From the NCBI GenBank assembly GCA_003150175.1, contig QAKZ01000070.1:1-14939 (forward strand): a stretch of DNA of 14,939 nucleotides, given 5' to 3'. This document shows, in pieces, positions 13,465 through 14,939 of the stretch (position 1 is the first letter of the stretch; the number at the start of each line of letters is the position of its first letter). The notes beneath the pieces were generated by a model, which was given only the letters and a program-made list of their open reading frames with translations, searched no databases and was not told where the DNA came from. Position numbers and translations under genes: made by a program. This DNA comes from Coriobacteriia bacterium. GTDB taxonomy: Bacteria; Actinomycetota; Coriobacteriia; Coriobacteriales; Atopobiaceae.

Positions 13465-14412
13465 ATGTCCTTCACCGCCGAGGTCAAAGACGAGCTCGCC
13501 CGCGTCGACGGGCCGACGAGGGCCGCGCAGCAGGCGCAGCTGTCGGCCATCGTGCGCGTGTGCGGCACGCTGTCGTTTCGCGGCCCGGGGCGCTACTCGA
13601 TCAAGATCGCGACCGAGACAGGCGCCGTCGCGCGCACGGCGATCAAGCTCACCCACAGGCTCTTCGACCTCGAGACCTCGCTCACCGTCCGGCGCAGCGT
13701 CCTGCACAAGACCCGCAACTACCTCATCGAGATCCCCGAGCAGCCCGAGCTCGAGGACGCGCTCATCGAGCTAGGCATCCTCATCGCCGGGCGCGGCCTC
13801 GCCCCAGGGGTGCCGCGAAACCTCCTGCGCACCCGCTCCGCGATCTCGGCCTTCGTCCGCGGCGCCTTCATGGCGGGCGGCTTCATCGCCGATCCGCGCG
13901 GGGAGTTCCACCTCGAGATCGCCGTGACGGGGGAGGACTTCGCCCGCGAGCTCGTGGCGCTCATCAGCTCCTTCGGCGCGGGCGCTCGCCTTAACCACCG
14001 CCGCGGCGCCTACGCCATCTACCTCAAGAGCTACGAGGACATCACGGCCCTGCTGCGCGGTATGGGCGCCGCCCGCGTCGCCCGCGTCGTCGAGGTCGCC
14101 CGGGCAAAGAAGTCCGTGAAGAACGACGTCAACCGCCGCGTCAACGCCGAGATGGCCAACCAGGCCCGCTCGACGGGCGCCGCCGCAGACCAGCTCCAGC
14201 TCATCGACGAGGCCGAGGCGCTCATCGGCATGCGCTCGCTGCCGCCCGCGCTGCGCGCCTTCTGCGAGGCACGCCGCGAGAACCCCGAGCTCAGCCTCGC
14301 CGCCCTCGGCCAGGAGATGGACCCGCCCGCCTCGAAGTCGGCGATGTACCACCGCGTGTTGCGCCTCCAGCAGCTGGTGAATGACGCAAAGAACCCGACT
14401 GAAGACGCGTGA
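13465..14412 (+). CDS. whiA: DNA-binding protein WhiA
   Basis: A 315-residue WhiA protein, a regulator of cell division and development in Gram-positive bacteria (in Streptomyces it acts with WhiB on sporulation division genes). The N-terminal part has the degenerate LAGLIDADG homing-endonuclease fold, recognisable at FVRGAFMAGGFIADPRGEFHLE (about 130-151). The C-terminal helix-turn-helix lies near 268-305, with LSLAALGQEM and the conserved SKSAMYHR. The catalytic acidic residues of true homing endonucleases are not apparent, as usual for this family. The start abuts the rapZ stop with GAGG at 13452-13455 upstream. yvcK, commonly between rapZ and whiA, is absent. Confidence 0.94.
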   Translation: MSFTAEVKDELARVDGPTRAAQQAQLSAIVRVCGTLSFRGPGRYSIKIATETGAVARTAIKLTHRLFDLETSLTVRRSVLHKTRNYLIEIPEQPELEDALIELGILIAGRGLAPGVPRNLLRTRSAISAFVRGAFMAGGFIADPRGEFHLEIAVTGEDFARELVALISSFGAGARLNHRRGAYAIYLKSYEDITALLRGMGAARVARVVEVARAKKSVKNDVNRRVNAEMANQARSTGAAADQLQLIDEAEALIGMRSLPPALRAFCEARRENPELSLAALGQEMDPPASKSAMYHRVLRLQQLVNDAKNPTEDA

Positions 14413-14477
14413 AAATCGCCAAAAGGATGCAAGACATCGGTGAGCGGGCGATTTCGTGACTGTTTTTCGGCGATTTT
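14412..14477 (+). terminator. Inverted repeats after whiA, possible terminator
   Basis: AAATCGCC just after the whiA stop (14413-14420) can pair with GGCGATTT at 14447-14454. With one more base it can also pair with GGCGATTTT at 14469-14477. A TTTTT run (14463-14467) lies between the two partners. Either hairpin could end the rapZ-whiA message; the loop is long, so efficiency is uncertain. Confidence 0.45.
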
Positions 14478-14485
14478 GCGCCAAA

Positions 14486-14517
14486 TTGACCATTCAATTT
14501 CCTGAGAGCGGTATAAA
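14486..14517 (+). promoter_or_regulatory. Putative gap promoter
   Basis: TTGACC (14486-14491) and TATAAA (14512-14517) are good boxes, but the spacer is 20 bases. A second -10-like TACACT occurs at 14535-14540. The region is much more AT-rich than the flanking genes, as expected for a strong promoter of a glycolytic gene. The exact start cannot be fixed by eye. Confidence 0.5.
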
Positions 14518-14526
14518 GTCACCCCC

Positions 14527-14593
14527 GTTTGCGGTACACTCCAAATCGGCAATGTTTTGCCAATCGCAAACAGGCCCACGGGGAGAAGCCCCG
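14527..14593 (+). promoter_or_regulatory. Structured leader of gap
   Basis: Nested inverted repeats GTTTGCG (14527-14533) with CGCAAAC (14565-14571) enclose GGCAA (14548-14552) with TTGCC (14557-14561). A separate hairpin, CGGGG (14579-14583) with CCCCG (14589-14593) and loop AGAAG, follows 12 bases before the ribosome site. These may control message stability or form an operator for a gap regulator. No known riboswitch is recognised. Confidence 0.5.
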
Positions 14594-14616
14594 AGGACCA
14601 TGTGAAAGGAGAAGGC

Positions 14617-14939
14617 ATGGCAGTAAAGGTTGCTATTAACGGCTTTGGTCGCATCGGCCGTCTGGCTTTCCGTCAGATGTTCGGTCACGAGGGCTCCGAG
14701 ATCGTCGCCATCAACGACCTCACCTCCCCCGACATGCTCGCTTACCTGCTGAAGTATGACTCCACGCAGGGCAACTACGCTCGCGATCACAAGGTCGAGG
14801 CTACCGAGGACTCCATCGTCGTCGACGGCAAGGAGATCAAGATCTACAAGGAGGCCGACGCCAACAACCTCCCCTGGGGCGAGCTGAACGTCGACGTCGT
14901 GCTCGAGTGCACCGGCTTCTACACCTCCAAGGCCAAGGC
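14617..14939 (+). CDS. gap: Glyceraldehyde-3-phosphate dehydrogenase (3' end missing)
   Basis: The first 107 complete codons of phosphorylating GAPDH, which oxidises glyceraldehyde-3-phosphate to 1,3-bisphosphoglycerate with NAD+. The N-terminal Rossmann motif INGFGRIGR (7-15), Asp34 in INDL (typical of NAD preference), LLKYDSTQG and ECTGFYT are diagnostic. The window ends before the catalytic Cys. AAAGGAG (14605-14611) lies five bases before the ATG. The gene uses more T-ending codons (GCT, GGT, CGT) at its start than its neighbours, in line with high expression. It has its own promoter region and is not simply the third gene of the rapZ-whiA operon. Confidence 0.97.
   Translation, partial: MAVKVAINGFGRIGRLAFRQMFGHEGSEIVAINDLTSPDMLAYLLKYDSTQGNYARDHKVEATEDSIVVDGKEIKIYKEADANNLPWGELNVDVVLECTGFYTSKAK

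Noticed and set aside
12336..13994. A 552-codon + strand frame overlapping rapZ and whiA
   Set aside because: The Arg/Pro/His-rich translation is typical of an out-of-frame reading of GC-rich genes, and it begins inside the palindromic element.
13465..14412. Homing endonuclease because of the LAGLIDADG-like fold
   Set aside because: The C-terminal SKSAMYHR helix-turn-helix and the position after rapZ identify WhiA, whose endonuclease fold is inactive.

Overview
The window reads as part of a high-GC, Gram-positive-type bacterial chromosome. GC-ending codons dominate, AAAGGAG/GGAGG ribosome sites are strong, and rapZ, whiA and gap lie together. The P-loop arginine of RapZ and the mix of a sialic-acid operon with a fructose PTS suggest a gut actinobacterium of the Coriobacteriia (Collinsella-like). 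This is inference from gene content, not a database match. All recognised genes are on the + strand.

Region 1 (1-6295) is a putative sialic-acid uptake and catabolism operon. It begins with the end of one peptide/nickel-family ABC ATPase and a complete second one. A hairpin terminator follows, then two CE7-type (acetylxylan esterase-like) alpha/beta hydrolases and the core set nanA (lyase), nanK (ROK kinase) and nanE (epimerase). A strong terminator closes it. Likely logic: the ABC system imports sialic acid or a sialoside, the esterase removes O-acetyl groups, and NanA-NanK-NanE convert Neu5Ac to GlcNAc-6-P. The second esterase has lost its serine nucleophile and looks like a pseudoenzyme.

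Region 2 (6296-6998) holds one unrecognised small lipoprotein gene and a promoter region.

Region 3 (6999-12278) is a fructose operon: a Gfo/Idh/MocA oxidoreductase, a DeoR-family regulator, fruK and a fused EIIA-EIIB-EIIC fructose PTS permease (fruA). The regulator-fruK gap carries 10-bp direct repeats and a 17-bp palindrome that look like operators. A long 3' region with a degenerate 18-bp repeat ends in a strong terminator.

Region 4 (12279-14939) starts with a stand-alone hairpin element with 21-bp perfect arms. Then come rapZ and whiA, directly abutting with no yvcK between them, and the 5' part of gap behind a leader rich in inverted repeats.

Most genes are ordinary. The points most worth a second look are the esterase/pseudo-esterase pair, the palindrome at 12313-12378, the repeat cluster at 11984-12100, the fru operator region, and a near-identical hairpin in the nanA and gap leaders. 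No clearly new multi-gene system is visible.
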